Source: Sinotaia quadrata (lineage: Eukaryota; Mollusca; Gastropoda; Architaenioglossa; Viviparidae). Taken from it: a DNA stretch of 64,000 bases. Position 1 is the first letter of the stretch, and each line of letters opens with the position of its first letter. The translations under genes were made by a program, and so were the position numbers. Under the pieces are notes generated by a model that saw only the letters and a program-made list of their open reading frames with translations, ran no database searches and was not told where the DNA came from. The stretch covers positions 35,303,064 to 35,367,063 of the forward strand of contig CM054177.1 of the NCBI GenBank assembly GCA_028829895.1. The letters are read 5' to 3'. Shown piece by piece: positions 1-11,940 of the stretch.

Positions 1-383
1 GTGTTGTATCATGGAATTATAGTCAACAATAATGTGCTTAAAATTATTCTTTCATGGAATTATAGTTAGCAATAATGTGCTTAAAATTATTGTTTCATGG
101 AATTATTGTCAACAATAATGTGCTTAAAATTGTTGTTTCATGAAATTATAGTCAACAATAATGTGCTTAAAATTATTCTTTCATGGAATTATAGTTAGCA
201 ATAATGTGCTTAAAATTATTGTTTCATGGAATTATTGTCAACAATAATGTGCTTAAAATTGTTGTTTCATGAAATTATGGTCAACAATAATGTGCTTAAA
301 ATTGTTGTTTCATGAAATTATAGTCAACAATAATGTGCTTAAAATTGTTGTTTCATGAAATTATGGTCAACAATAATGTGCTT
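1..383. repeat. 43-bp minisatellite, about 9 copies
   Basis: Tandem copies of a 43-bp AT-rich unit; the key motif AACAATAATGTGCTTAAAAT recurs every 43 bases. Copies differ by scattered substitutions (atagtc, atagtt, attgtc and atggtc variants) whose alternation hints at duplication of several units at a time. The array already runs at base 1, so its true left end is outside the window. Confidence 0.95.
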
Positions 384-425
384 CAACAGACTAAAGAGTG
401 CAAGATTGCTACATACCTGAAGTAA

Positions 426-560
426 TGCTTAAAATAGACTCGGTAACAACTTAAAATATCTCGGTACAACTTAAAATAATCTCGGTAACAACTTAAAATA
501 GTCTCGGTAACAACTTAAAATAATCTCGGTAACAACTTAAAATAGTCTCGGTAACAACTG
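426..560. repeat. 22-bp minisatellite, about 6 copies
   Basis: Units of about 22 bp carry AACTTAAAATA then TCTCGGTA, with one-base indels in the first copies. It is unrelated to the preceding 43-bp array except for a shared CTTAAAAT core. Confidence 0.92.
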
Positions 561-1130
561 AAAATATTTCGTTTGCATACAAATAATTATTACTCTGAAA
601 AACAATCATATGCTCTAACTGAAAATAAAATTTTGGGAATAACATTATTTGTTTACTACAATTGTAACAGTTTTAGAACTTTTTAAGTATATCTATCTAC
701 ATGAAATGTGTTTTTCTTTGTAATAGAGATTTAAATTTTTCAGTACATATTTTCTTTTCTTATGTGATTCTTTTCAAGAATCGTTGTGTTTACTGTTACT
801 GTTTGGATAAGTCGATTATCGTTCAAACTGTGAGCATTCTTATAAACTATGTAACGTAATGGGAGAATATAATATTACAAATTAGAAACAGAAAGTCTAT
901 ATCTTCATTTGTTACTGACAGATCTTACGTGTTCCGACAGTCCAATTATATTTAAATAAAGACATTTTTGAATGAAGTCAAACTCGAAAATAAAATAGTA
1001 TGAATAAATCGATTAATAAAGGACGGCAATAGGAAATACTCTTAGGCAATTTGTCTGAAAACAGGTTTTAGAAATACTTTTAGGCAATTTGCCTTGAAAA
1101 AAAAACTAGGAAATTCTGTTAGACCTCATG
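561..1130. other. AT-rich unique sequence, no gene seen
   Basis: No ORF of interest, tandem repeat or transposon signature recognised. A short near-duplicate motif, TTAGGCAATTTG, occurs twice near 1042 and 1079. Confidence 0.6.
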
Positions 1131-1670
1131 CTAAAAGCAGTTGAACCTGAAGATGCTGAGGACCTAGTGACTTGAAGCCTCAAGCACTGGAGACCCAGCC
1201 AAGCCAGACCTGTACTGAGAGCGCTCGGCCATTCTGTCCGCTTTGACAGTACAGATGGCTGAGGGACAAAAGGCTCATATTCTGCTCAGCGGGACTCGGG
1301 ATGAAATATCAGCCGCTATGGCAAAGTAATGAAGTTACAGTAGCTTCCCCCTCTCTTCTTTTAGCTCAACGCCAGCTGAGAGCTTCTCTGCGCATGCGTA
1401 GATATTGAAAGGCAGGAATCAGACGATGATTAGAGGGGCGGGGCGCACGGAGAAATTAAGTTGTAGCGTTGACAGGCGGCCATCTCGAAAACAAACAGCA
1501 GGCCTGCACAGTGCTATCATTTCGCTCTCGGGCCGCCGCTGTCTTGTATCGGCGCTGTACGCACTAAGCGGAGAATGGTGGAACTCGCCTGGCTTCCTTG
1601 TCTTCTTCGAATCAACTGATATGCAATGATGTCTATTGCTTTTTAAGTGCAATTTCAATTGTTACGAATA
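1131..1670. promoter_or_regulatory. GC-rich island, possible CpG-type promoter
   Basis: This block is clearly GC- and CpG-richer than its surroundings. It holds an NRF1-like site TGCGCATGCG (1389-1398), an Sp1-type GC box GGGGCGGGGC (1435-1444) and a YY1-like GGCGGCCATCT (about 1476). Such combinations are typical of TATA-less metazoan promoters. Short ORFs of 74 and 79 codons overlap on opposite strands and look like by-products of the GC-richness. A 24-codon ORF with a fair Kozak context starts at 1254. No downstream exon was identified, so the direction of any transcription is unknown. Confidence 0.4.
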
Positions 1671-2019
1671 GATGAGGACTGCAGAGTTCGTGGCTGTACT
1701 TATTTCTAATTATGACTGATATCGTCTTATCGCCAAATCAGCAAAGTGTTCTAAAACAAATTCTACTGTGGACCATTTTTTTGTATAGTGAAATCAATTT
1801 ATTCATAATATTATTAATGATTTATAAATAAGTCATTATAGGTCAAATTATAAAATATAAGGCTTCTATGATGAGTTTGGCAATGTGACATGTTAATTTT
1901 AAAATATTTCAGATATCACGTTTTTTCACGCTATGAAAGTTGGTGTCAGTGGTAATTCGTCCAGACACGGTTTTTCAATGACCTTCACGGGTCCTTTCTC
2001 CAAAAGGACTTCTGGGCTT
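1671..2019. other. unique AT-rich sequence
   Basis: Nothing recognisable between the GC-rich island and the next minisatellite. Confidence 0.5.
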
Positions 2020-2330
2020 GGAATACGTAGTACAGGTGGTGAGTAGGGCAGGACAATGGTATGAGTGAATACGTAGTACAAGTGGTGAATAGGGCAGGAC
2101 AACGGTATGAGTGAATACGTAGTACAGGTGGTAAGTAGGGCAGGACACTGGTATGAGTGAATACGTAGTACAAGTGGTGAGTAGGGAAGGACACTGGTAT
2201 GAGTGAATACGTAGTACAGGTGGTGAGTAGGGCAGGACAATGGTATGAGTGAATACGTAGTACAAGTGGTGAGTAGGGAAGGACAATGGTATGAGCTATC
2301 AGATTGTGTGAATACGTAGTATAAGGTAGT
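2020..2330. repeat. 46-bp minisatellite, about 6 copies
   Basis: A 46-bp unit with GAATACGTAGTACA and GGTGAGTAGGGCAGGACA repeats from 2023, with a partial last unit at 2311. The absence of stop codons in the unit produces 100-138-codon minus-strand ORFs in all three frames. These are repeat artefacts, not genes. Confidence 0.95.
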
Positions 2331-2850
2331 TCAGTTTGCATGTGTTTGTGTGAGATCGGTGTTACTAAAACTAAAATACCTGAAAATATACAAATGGACA
2401 TTTTAATACATTGAATACCTTCTGGAGATCAGAAGTTGCTAACATTTAACTGTACATTATGGTGTTCAAATTTCCAATATAAAGTATGCGACAGGTATTT
2501 TCACTGTTAAGAAGTGCCCTTATGATTTGAGGGTTTCTATTATCTTTCCAACTATAATGCGTTCCACTTCTTTCTGTGGACTGGGTCATACTTTTCGTCA
2601 TGCTTTCCCCTACCCAACGCTACTGTTGTATTATAAGCATAGACTTCACGCTGATCTTTGACCTTACATATGACCCCAAAACATTCTGTTAGATATTCAC
2701 ACAATATTTCCTTTATGTTTGACTTCTCATTTCTCCGCACATTAACCCCTATTCACAGTGCTAGAAACCTACTTCTAAAACTGAAATTTACTTTTACCAG
2801 TATAAAATAAAATTTATCATAACATGTATCACTGAATTAATTATATAAAA
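2331..2850. other. unique sequence, no gene seen
   Basis: AT-rich DNA without a repeat or coding signature. A 62-codon minus-strand ORF at 2552-2740 has no family resemblance I recognise. Confidence 0.5.
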
Positions 2851-3045
2851 TATAGTCACTGTATAGACATAATAATAATTATGAAACTTCAGTAATGTAT
2901 TTCTATAGTCACTGTGTAGACATATAATAAACTTCAGTAATGTATTTCTATAGTCACTGTGTAGACATATAATAAACTTCAGTAATGTATTTCTATAGTC
3001 ACTGTGTAGACATATAATAATTATGAAACTTCAGTAATATATTTC
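2851..3045. repeat. 45-bp minisatellite, about 4 copies
   Basis: A unit with TATAGTCACTGTGTAGACAT and ACTTCAGTAATGTATTTC repeats at 45 bp. The first and last copies carry an extra ATTATGA insertion, while the two central copies are identical, which suggests recent duplication of the centre. Confidence 0.93.
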
Positions 3046-3704
3046 TATCACAGTAATGGTGCAGCAAGGAAACTAATAAATGTCTTTAAATGTTCTTACT
3101 TAAAGTCAATGTGTTACCCAAAAACTATGGTTTCTACAAATATTATAAATGTAATAGCGGACAAAATTGCATCAAAAATTTAGGAGAAGAATAGGATAGG
3201 TATTTAAAAATTTCTAGTTTGCCGATTTGTCTCCCCTGTGTGCTCAGATGGAGACAAAGACACGTCATTCTGCGCAAGCACATATAGTTTCTGTGTGGTT
3301 GATGGATTTGAAGATTAATCTCATGTTCCCTGGAGTTCCAAATCACTTCAAAATGAACTGAAGTTGGAAGGTGGATTGAGAGATGAAAGCAAAAGTAGAA
3401 AGTGCTGCCGACATCTCTGCAATAATTAATGCTTCTCATGAAAATCTGACTCATCTCAATTTGTACTATCTTTCTTAAAAATACTTATCAGAACCCCTTT
3501 TCCATTTTTATTAAATACATGATTTTAACTACATCAGCTCTCTCAGTTAATCGGTTGATTAACATTACATCATTTACCATCTGTAACACACTCTTAACCA
3601 ATTGTTTTTTCTTTTTACAAAATCGCAAAGTACATCACACAAAATAGGTATGATGGTTCCCTCAGTTACTTATGATTATAAATATTAATCCTTATTTAAT
3701 AATC
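3046..3704. other. unique sequence, no gene seen
   Basis: A 103-codon minus-strand ORF spans 3143-3454, but its composition is not convincingly protein-like and no splice or domain evidence supports it. The rest is plain AT-rich sequence. Confidence 0.45.
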
Positions 3705-4690
3705 AATACCTCTGTAAATTTCAGGTGATCAAAATCTTAAGTTATATAGTAGACCTCTAATTATATGGCTCTTCTCCAATTTCACCTGGTGGATTTCTCA
3801 CCTATTTCAGAACTATATTTCTAGTTCATATATTTATAAATAAACATATTTCTGCCACATAACTTTTGCAGATGGGAACTTTTTTGACTATTTACTAAGA
3901 ATATTCAAATAATGTCAAAGCATATAGTAAGTCTTTATGATCCTACAAATTTCTCATTTTCATCATAGAATAGTCAGAGAAAGAGAGAGCAGATTGTAAA
4001 TAACACATGATCTGGCTAACTTCTTGAAATCTTTCGGACAGTATGGCCTGTAAAACATCAACATGCCGTGTTGCTAGTCTGCAAAAAGAATCTAAAGGCT
4101 TCCGGTTTTGATTTCATCTGACACATATACACTAGTCAAGCGTAACCTGTAAATACAGTCAGCTCTCTAATGTAGATTCACCACCTGGCTAGGCATGTGA
4201 CTAAATGTGTTTGACTTCAAGCTTACCTCAATCTAGCAACAAGTGTGTAAACCTACTACAGTGACCAAACTGGGTGAATCAACGGTAGTGACTGAGCCAA
4301 CTACAGAAACCAACTGTGGCAACTTGCAGGGAATGTGCTCCACTGAAAACAGAGTGGTGTACACGTAATTCCTTGCATGTTAATTCTCCGTTCTTTCACT
4401 CTCTCTAGGCTTTCACTCTTTTTAGGTTTCACTCTCTCTATGCTTTCAAACTTTAAGCTTTCATTCTCAACTTACATAGCTGTAAAAGTATTATTATCCC
4501 CATCCATACTAAATGAACATCAAAATACAATCAAAATCAAATTCAACTTTAAAGCTTATAATTAAATGCTTCAATTCAGAGCCAAACGGTTCTAATTTCA
4601 ACTTTAAAAGATTTTTCTAAGTCCAAATTTCTTCTCAGTATCAGCCAATTAGCTTACTAAATGTAGCTCCCAGAATCAAACACTGTAATT
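3705..4690 (+). repeat. dispersed repeat F2, copy 1 (about 1 kb)
   Basis: This region is colinear with 14150-15275 over about 1 kb at clearly diverged but unmistakable similarity. Shared landmarks are AATTTCACCTGGTGG, TTTCTCATTTTCATCATAGA or a close variant, CAGTGACCAAACTGG, CACTGAAAACAGA and TAAGTCCAAATTTCTTCTCA. No ORF shared by the two copies is apparent, so this is probably a non-autonomous or badly decayed element. Its ends are not resolved to the base. Confidence 0.8.
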
Positions 4691-4747
4691 TTAATACCAT
4701 GGATGGGATCAAGCAGATACTTCAGCTATATGTGTGTTATATGCCAG

Positions 4748-4860
4748 TTAATGTTTAACCTTGCCCCAAAATCAGGATTTCGACTTATTAATTTTGAAGG
4801 TTACACCTATATTGGAACAGACTTCTTATACTTCGAGTACTTCAGAATGGATGTTCTGCT
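4748..4860 (+). repeat. dispersed repeat F3, copy 1
   Basis: About 100 bp matches 7158-7265 closely. Shared strings include GCCAGTTAATGTTTAAC, ATCAGGATTTCGA and TATTGGAACAGACT. It lies immediately after F2 copy 1, but no F3 follows F2 copy 2, so F3 is a separate unit. Confidence 0.8.
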
Positions 4861-5901
4861 TAGGTCCACGAATATCTTTTTTTTTTTTTTTTTTTAATGA
4901 ATATTGAGTGAGATTGACGCCGCCAAAGAGTCCTACAGTCAGTAAGAGTTCAAAACTTAATGATCATAATGATCTCGCTTACTTAAAATTGGTTCACACT
5001 CCCACCCGTTAAGAATACAACATATAACCTGAGAACAAAACATACAAACATGTACAGGAGAACCTTAACACCAATTTATTTTTTAAAGTAGTAAATATAC
5101 TGGTTAACAATAAAATTAGCTGTACTTACTCTAGACAGGTAACACAGAACATTGTGTGCGTTAGTCTTGTGAACTTCAAACTTCTTTAGTGTGATTAGCA
5201 TTTTCACACGTTAAACATTCTAGGCAATAAAGATACAACTGTACTAATCATAAATGATGAACGTTGGCCATATTAAAAATTAAGCAGAAAAAATATCACA
5301 CGTGATATGAATAAATGACGTAATTGTCACAAATCGAAATGACGTAAAGGCGTAAACTGTTCGTTAAAAGAGAGTAAGAGCCGAGTCAAAGCAGTGATGT
5401 GGCCCAAAATGTTACTGATCGTGGATCGTTGACGTGCTGAGCAGAGGGAATAACCGGAATCAAGTAAGCAATCCTTATTGATTCCATACACGGAGAATAT
5501 ATCATTGTAACAAATGATTAGGGCACACAAAGTGCATCATAGAAAATGGGACTGTAAATGTTTTACAGTAGTTTGTGTATTGGAACAGTCTTCTACTGAA
5601 ACAATTCCTAAACAAGTGTATGTGGAAGTTTTAAACCCTGCTTGGCCTAGTTTTGGCTCCAGCTACATCCTTTCAGGATGTACTCTAATTATTCACTATA
5701 ATTTTACATAAACAAAGACCAAGCAGTTAGTCACCCATCATCAGTCACCAACCCTTCTCGAAAGATGTTTTTACAAGACTACATCTAATCCTGAGCTGAG
5801 ATGCTTCACAAGTTAATTGTGTTTGGAGAGTATAGACTCGCACCAATTTGCGTGCGAATAAAAGAATAGACTTTTAACTTTTAGCATTTGTTATTATAGA
5901 T
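4861..5901. other. unique sequence with a poly-T tract
   Basis: A T-only run of about 18 lies near 4879-4897. The remainder has short opposite-strand ORFs of 60-70 codons without recognisable features. No tandem array is present. Confidence 0.5.
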
Positions 5902-7118
5902 CAGGGATCTCAAACACGTGGTCCACCAAGGCAATTCGTGAAGCCCGCCACAATGCTTTGAATTCGCTAACAATTTACGCTGTACAATATTTTTTACTGT
6001 TCATTTGTTTCTCATTTTTCTGATGACACTACCGATCTTGTCTGGAAAGGAAGTAATTCTCACTTACTCTTCATTTTCTGACGGTAGGCCCATCGTAAAG
6101 GGAGATTTAATTTGTGTTTTTTTTTTCTTTTTTTAGATTATATTAGAAATGTTGCAATTCCACCCGCTTCATTCTGTGCCTGTCAGTGTGTAGAAAGTTA
6201 AATTGTTTTGAATTAGATTTATTATGGTTAAAAGGGCCGCTGGACCCACCTTTCTCTGGTCTCTACCTTGTCTTTAATAGAAGGCATACATTTATCAGCT
6301 ACTACATTTGCTGTAGAATTATAGACTTGGCGAATACTGTGCAGAAACAATTGACTCCAATGGCTTTGAAACATTTTCAATTGCTCTTGACGAGAGTACA
6401 GATTCATCTAATACTGCACAGACGGCAGTGTTCTTTAGAAGTGTAGAGTGCAATTTTAATACAAGTGAAGAATTGCTAGACTTAATACCACTGACGGAAC
6501 AAAGTCAGGTTGGGGCATATTTTAAGTGCATTGAAACAGTTTCACTAACATGGAACAAACTCGTACCTTTAGCTAAGATGGAACCATCAATGTACTCTGT
6601 AAACGTTGGTGTGGTTGGATTACTGGAGCTTCGATGTGATACTGATTTGAAGCAGAAGTATTTGGATGCTGGATAACCAAATTCAACAAATTTCTTTAAT
6701 GAGAAAGATTCCAAAAGATAGTATTCGTTTTTGCAAAGATACCTACAATGTTTCAAAGTACACGAACATTTTTCATTCATGAAGAATAACAAATCAGAAT
6801 AAAGGACAAGGCTTACTGATAAATATTTGCAAGCAACACTGAGATTGGCTTCAGCTCAGGATATTACACCTAAAACTAATTATCTCATTGATGCTAATTG
6901 TTGCCAGTAAGTTGTCCAAAATAGGTAAATATAATTAGGCTAATGTATCTCAGTACAATTTTGAAAATCAGTTTGTGTGTTAACATGCTATATTATGCTT
7001 GATATGTGTATTGTTTCAAGATACCATTAATGTATAAAATAAATTTCTTTGGTGCAGTACTTTGGTTAATTCACCGGCCTTTTGTGGCCCTTATGGTGAT
7101 TTGAGTTTGAAACCGATT
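5902..7118 (+). mobile_element. internally deleted hAT transposon (GTF2IRD2/ZBED5-like)
   Basis: The left end reads CAGGGATCTCAAAC, and the right end, read inverted, contains the matching GGTTTCAAACTC. Flanking octamers TTATAGAT (5894-5901) and TTATAGAA (7119-7126) agree at 7 of 8 bases, the target-duplication length expected for hAT elements. The element is about 1.2 kb, far below the 2.5-4 kb of intact copies. It contains only the broken transposase described separately. The right TIR has lost the usual terminal CCCTG, so its last bases are approximate. Confidence 0.85.
6325..6900 (+). pseudogene. hAT transposase relic, GTF2IRD2/ZBED5-like
   Basis: Reading across frameshifts gives three colinear blocks of a hAT transposase. 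(1) Near 6355-6500, the RNase-H-like core entry with ALDESTDSSNTAQTAVFF then EELLDLIPL, holding the first catalytic Asp (LDESTD). (2) Near 6510-6625, a block with WNKLV, PSM and VGLL. Family members have TDGAPSM here; this copy reads AKMEPSM, so the second catalytic Asp is lost. (3) Near 6640-6890, the C-terminal dimerisation region with LKQKYLDAG, FSFMKNNKS, RTRLTDKYL and LRLASAQ. The long insertion domain between blocks 2 and 3 is deleted, and there are in-frame stops at 6674 and beyond. It cannot encode an active enzyme. Confidence 0.85.
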
Positions 7119-7157
7119 TTATAGAATGTATATGTCTATTGTGTCGTATAATAGAGT

Positions 7158-7265
7158 TAGGTGCCAGTTAATGTTTAACTACCCTGCCCATATATCAGGA
7201 TTTCGAATTATTAATTTTAAGGGATACACCTCTATTGGAACAGACTGGCTGCTTAATCCACTTTC
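7158..7265 (+). repeat. dispersed repeat F3, copy 2
   Basis: Second copy of the unit at 4748-4860, same strand, starting 30-40 bp beyond the right hAT target duplication. Similarity fades after TTGGAACAGACT. Confidence 0.78.
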
Positions 7266-8588
7266 AGGTCTATACAATTTAATTGCTCCAGTGATTATGG
7301 ATTAGCGTAATGTGCTCGGGTTGGAAAGTTATCTTAACTTGATTGATTGTAATATAAAGATCATTCACATTCCAATGACTTATCCCCACCAACATGCTTC
7401 CGTCATTCTGACGACAATCAAGCCAAGATAATTATTTAAGATAACAAAGTAAAATTTAATCGTTTACAATATAATACAAAAACAATAATTTATTTGTGAA
7501 ATAATGGACAAATGATCTTCCGAGACTGCCTATATGTATGCACACTGTCTATAGTTTTAATTATGAACACAGTTCAAAATGTCAGTTGGCTGAGAGTGGT
7601 TTATTCAGCTTCATTCCTTGTCAATCAAGACTGTACACATCACTCCAACACACAGACACATTGCGCCCCCTTTTGGCTGTCTGATACGATGTACACATGT
7701 ACACACCGGGTTGAAGAGTGAGGCCTAGCAGTCAATTTATTCATAAGGCTAACTTTAAAGCCTATAATAAAACCCTCTGTAAAGAAATATTCCATTGATA
7801 TCAGCATCAATATAAACATATCTATTATTTGCACAGGTAGCAATCAGAATTAGGCGATCTTACAATTTTTAATTGGACTTCAACAGTTATGAAACATGGA
7901 ATAAAACATTCCAAACTATACTTGTATGCGTTACAGTTTATAAATCAAATCTTCATGATACATCTCTGAACATAGCATTACACATTCTGATTGCTACTGC
8001 ACGTCACATAAACATTATTTAGATCAACAAGTCAACAGAAAATAATACAAATTATCTCTATACATTTTAAACAATGTATATAGAATATTCTGAAAAAAAT
8101 CGATGTGTTTTTACCTTCTATTGGTTGCGGGAAATTGGTCCACTATGAATCTATTGGCCTGTAGTCATTCACGCATCTCAAGTGGATACTATTAAGGTAT
8201 AATCCATCCTATTTGTATTCTAATCACGCCTATGCTTTCAAAACCCTAAACTGAGTCAGAGGCAAAACAAACATCTGTATGTGAACTGCAAATGCATTAT
8301 TTCCATTTACTCATCAATCACTCAGTGGTCAGTGTAAAATATTTAGAATATGCAAAAACAACCCAGTATTTCCTCTTGGTGAGCATTGCATTTAAAATGA
8401 ACAGTGATGTACGTTATTGAAAAACGGAATGCATCACTTTTATAAAAAAAAAAAAAAAAAAAAGCAACTGCTAATTAAATTAGCATAATTTGCCTCAACC
8501 CGTGACAAATAGTATAGATTTCTGATAAAAGCATTTGTTATATAATAGTAGTATAGATTGTGTATGTCTATCACAGTGCATATTTAAA
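7266..8588. other. unique sequence, no gene seen
   Basis: A poly-A run of about 20 lies near 8442-8462. No other repeat or coding region is recognised. The opposite-strand ORFs near 7512-7843 overlap each other and carry no domain signal. Confidence 0.5.
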
Positions 8589-9240
8589 TTGTACAATCCT
8601 GTATGGTTCTATCACATTACATAAATAAAGAAATTTTCAAGTGACACGGTTTCTATCATAGGACATTTATAAAATGGACAATCTTCTAGTGACATGCTTC
8701 TATTACAATACATGTATGATGTGTACAATCTTGTAATGCTAAAGTTCTATGCAGTACATGTATGAAGTGTACAATATTGTAATGTCATGGCGCTATGCAG
8801 TACATTTATAAAGTGTACATTTTTCTAGTGGCATGCTTCTCTTAGATGACAAGTATGATGTGTACAATCTTGTAATGTCATGGCTCTATGAAGTACATGT
8901 ATAAAGAGTGCAATCTTGTAATGTCATGGCTCTATGAAGTGCGTGAATAAAGAGTACAATCTTGTAATGTCATGGCTCTATGAAGTACATGTATAAAGAG
9001 TCCAATCTTGTAATGTCATGGCTCTATGAAGTATATGTATAAAGAGTGCAATCTTGCAAGAACATGGCGCTATGCAGTACTTGTATGGTGTATACAATCT
9101 TGTAGTAACATAGGCTCTTCATAGTACATATATCGTGTATACAGTCCTGTAGTGATATGATTATATGCAATAATTGTAGATTGTATACAATCTTGTAGTG
9201 TCATGGCTCTACGCAGTACATGTATGAAATATACAATCAT
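8589..9240. repeat. 46-bp minisatellite, about 14 diverged copies
   Basis: The unit contains CAATCTTGTAATGTCATGG, then CTATGAAGTACATGTATAAAG. The central copies (about 8865-9060) are nearly identical, and both flanks are progressively diverged. This is the usual pattern of an old array with a recently homogenised core. Confidence 0.9.
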
Positions 9241-9740
9241 TTAGTATCATGGTGCGAGCATAGTACACGTCTAGCAACGTGTGCTTTGTACTTTGGACTT
9301 GACTCTGAAAGTTAATTGCTGTTTCAAACTGAAAATTTTCCGCTCTGCCATGTGCAATCAACACACAGCAATGCCGCCCCATTTGACCGCTGGAAACTGC
9401 AGGACCGTTGTGTGAATGCCGTCCAAGCATGGAACAATAACGCCTGACTTCCCGGCCTCTGGGTCTGCGGCAGGCTCACTCTAGCGACATCGGATAATGC
9501 GCTGCGTGTAACAACATTTCTAAGATGCGAATTAGTCCACTGCTATGGATGGACACAAACGACAGCCCGTGACGACCGATGAGTCTGGAAGGAAAACCAT
9601 GATAGGAGGAAAATAAAGAAGTATAAAAGATTTCATAGTGGTAATTGATGGGGCGGAGTCGATTTGGAGGTTATTGCAGAGGCAAGAGCATATTTTAAGT
9701 CCTCCGTTGCCTTGCTAGCTAAGCTAGACTTTTACTAAGG
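9241..9740. other. GC-richer unique island with a TATA-like box
   Basis: Unique, higher-GC sequence directly abutting the array. It contains TATAAAAG near 9621 followed by GGGGCGGAGTC near 9651, so a weak core promoter is conceivable. No exon could be assigned. The 73-codon minus-strand ORF at 9209-9430 starts inside this island but ends in array sequence and is doubtful. Confidence 0.35.
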
Positions 9741-10099
9741 AAAATGCGGTGAGACATGCCGTTTATGGAAAATTAACGTAATATATATATTAACTGGTAA
9801 TTGATATTAGACTAAACATGTGTTCCCACTTCCCAATGAAATTTTGACTGTCTTTCTTCTCTTCAAACTGATATATTCATGCTCCTGTTAATTTTCAGTG
9901 ATCTGAGCTGATACATTCTTGTTACTGCTGATATGTCACTTTTCTGGGCTGATACAATCATGTTAATGTTTATGAATCGCTGGTGTGATTTGATACAAGC
10001 ATGCCACTATTAATATATTACATGTTCTTATCTATTAACTTTACTATTATGACGTAGTATTACTCTTTATGATAACTTATCTGAGCCAATACAGTACGC
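9741..10099. other. AT-rich sequence with degenerate repeats
   Basis: Loose recurrences of TGATACA or TGATATGT with CTG contexts, about 40-60 bp apart, may be the eroded edge of the next array. No gene seen. Confidence 0.4.
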
Positions 10100-10312
10100 G
10101 ATTGTATATTTCTAAGTGGTCTCAGTCAAAACATTTCCTACTGTGAATGTCTAACTGGTCTAGGTTGATACATTATACTACTGTGAATGTCTAACTGGTC
10201 TAGATTGATACATTATACTGCTGTGAATGTCTAACTGATCTAGATTGATACATTATACTGCTGTGAATGTCTAACTGGTCTAGGTTGATACATTATACTA
10301 CTTTGATGCACA
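10100..10312. repeat. 40-bp minisatellite, about 5 copies
   Basis: The unit contains GAATGTCTAACTGGTCTAG and TTGATACATTATACT, at a regular 40-bp spacing in the last four copies. The first copy is diverged. Confidence 0.92.
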
Positions 10313-10963
10313 ACTAGCCAAGTATCTGTTTTCATGTAACTGTTGTACTGAAGCATTCTGTCTGGAAAAAACATGCTAAAGCTAGTTGTAAGGTGTGAAA
10401 GAGTAAATTTGCCTCTCCCTATTTTAATTTAATTGTTATATAAATAATGTGATCCTACCTAGGGTACCCCTTATGGTGTTATTTTCGAAAGTGTCTGAGT
10501 TGAAGTAAACAGCTCCAGGCAAGAACATTCTAGATTGCTGACGTAATGCAACTGAGTGAGTAGAAGATTATCCAATGATCAAGATTTATGAGAACGAAAT
10601 TAGCCAATGGGCTGAGTTTAAGGAGATCTCTTGCTGTAGAAAATTCTGCTCTATAATCACTTTTGAATTTGGTGTGAAAGAAGAATGTCCGGATTTGAAA
10701 GGCATTCATTAGCTTGATGGAGAGTTAAAACTGATTGATTGAGAGAGAATGGACTTGGGATTATTTCATGCATTTTTTACTATTGATATGTTATACTTTT
10801 GTTTATGTAGAGATGTACTATGTGAGTTGGCTTTTATTTCTACAAATGTTTGAACTAAGCTACATGCATTTAGTGTGCTAACACTTGACATCGTTTGGTA
10901 TACTTTGTTTAACATGTGTGTGTACTTGGTTAATAAATACTGTTGCAGGAGAAGTAAGTTCAA
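10313..10963. other. unique sequence, no gene seen
   Basis: No repeat or coding signal identified. Minus-strand ORFs of 62-65 codons at the right edge run into repeat R1 and are not gene-like. Confidence 0.45.
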
Positions 10964-11380
10964 TGAATATTGGTGTCAAGTAATCTATTTCATTGTAATT
11001 GTCATATGTATATTTGATTATTGATTTAATAAATTTATTGTTAAATTTATTGACCTTCTTAGGCATATTGATAGTCTTATGTTGGAGAAGAAAATATGTG
11101 GATGGGAGCTCGCTAAATATAGATTAAAAGTAGGATTTATCTTCTCCTTTAGTAAGACGTTTTCCACCTAATGAAAAATTATGTGACTGTAAAAGTTGTT
11201 TATGTTGTGGAAGAGAGAAAGCGTTTACATCGCCTGCATATCCGCCAAGTGAGCAACGAGTGGTATATGTTGGAGGATCATTAATAAAATAAATTAAGAT
11301 TCTCATCACTTGTAATTATTTATGAAATATTAATTAATAATAATAATCACTTTCATTAACTAAATGGGGTGCCTGTCACG
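10964..11380 (+). repeat. dispersed repeat R1, copy a
   Basis: One of at least eight copies of a family of about 420 bp. Landmarks in order are TGATTTAATAAATTTATTG, TTGGAGAAGAAA, GGATTTATCTTCTCCTTT, AAGAGAGAAA, CCGCCAAGTGAG, ATTAAGATTCTCATCACTTG, a short TAA run, and a 3' end resembling GGTGGCGTTAGCGTCACAG. It has no coding capacity. A 60-codon minus-strand ORF inside it recurs in other copies only because of sequence identity. Confidence 0.88.
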
Positions 11381-11629
11381 TACGGCAATTATCTTTCATA
11401 TGTCTTCAAATGTACGCACCGAGTGTTGTGATTTTGTTTAGTCATCAACTTGCAAAAGTAATCACACACGCAGTATTCCTATAAATGATACGTGTTGATA
11501 TATGCATGTTGTTATACACATACACACATATAGTCATATATTTATTAGCTCTTTTTTAAAACTCCAATGACACAGAATGTTGTATATTATACTGAATAAT
11601 ATATAATGATGAAGTACACAAATAAAAGA

Positions 11630-11940
11630 CAGAACGCTATGCACAAATACTCGTTGTCATTTACAAAACGCTATGCCAAATACTCGTAGTCATTTACAGA
11701 ACGCTATGTACAAATATTCATTGTCATTTACAGAACGCTATGCAGAAATACTCATTGTCATTTACAGAACACTATGCACAAATACTCATTGTCATTTACA
11801 CAATCCCTATGCAGAAATACTCATTGTCATTTACAGAACACTATGCACAAATACTCATTGTCATTTACAGAACACTATGCACAAATACTCATTGTCATTT
11901 ACAGAACGCTATGCAGAAATAATCATTGTCATTTACAGAT
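11630..11940. repeat. 34-bp minisatellite, about 9 copies
   Basis: The unit contains CTCATTGTCATTTACAGAAC and GCTATGC. Since 34 is not a multiple of 3, each reading frame steps through all three phases. The unit lacks stops, so overlapping ORFs of 60-89 codons arise in all plus-strand frames. These are artefacts. Confidence 0.95.

Noticed and set aside
1926..2401. Three overlapping 103-138-codon minus-strand ORFs with periodic CPTHHLYYVFTHT-like sequence
   Set aside because: Produced by a stop-free 46-bp minisatellite unit cycling through all frames; no splice, start or domain evidence.
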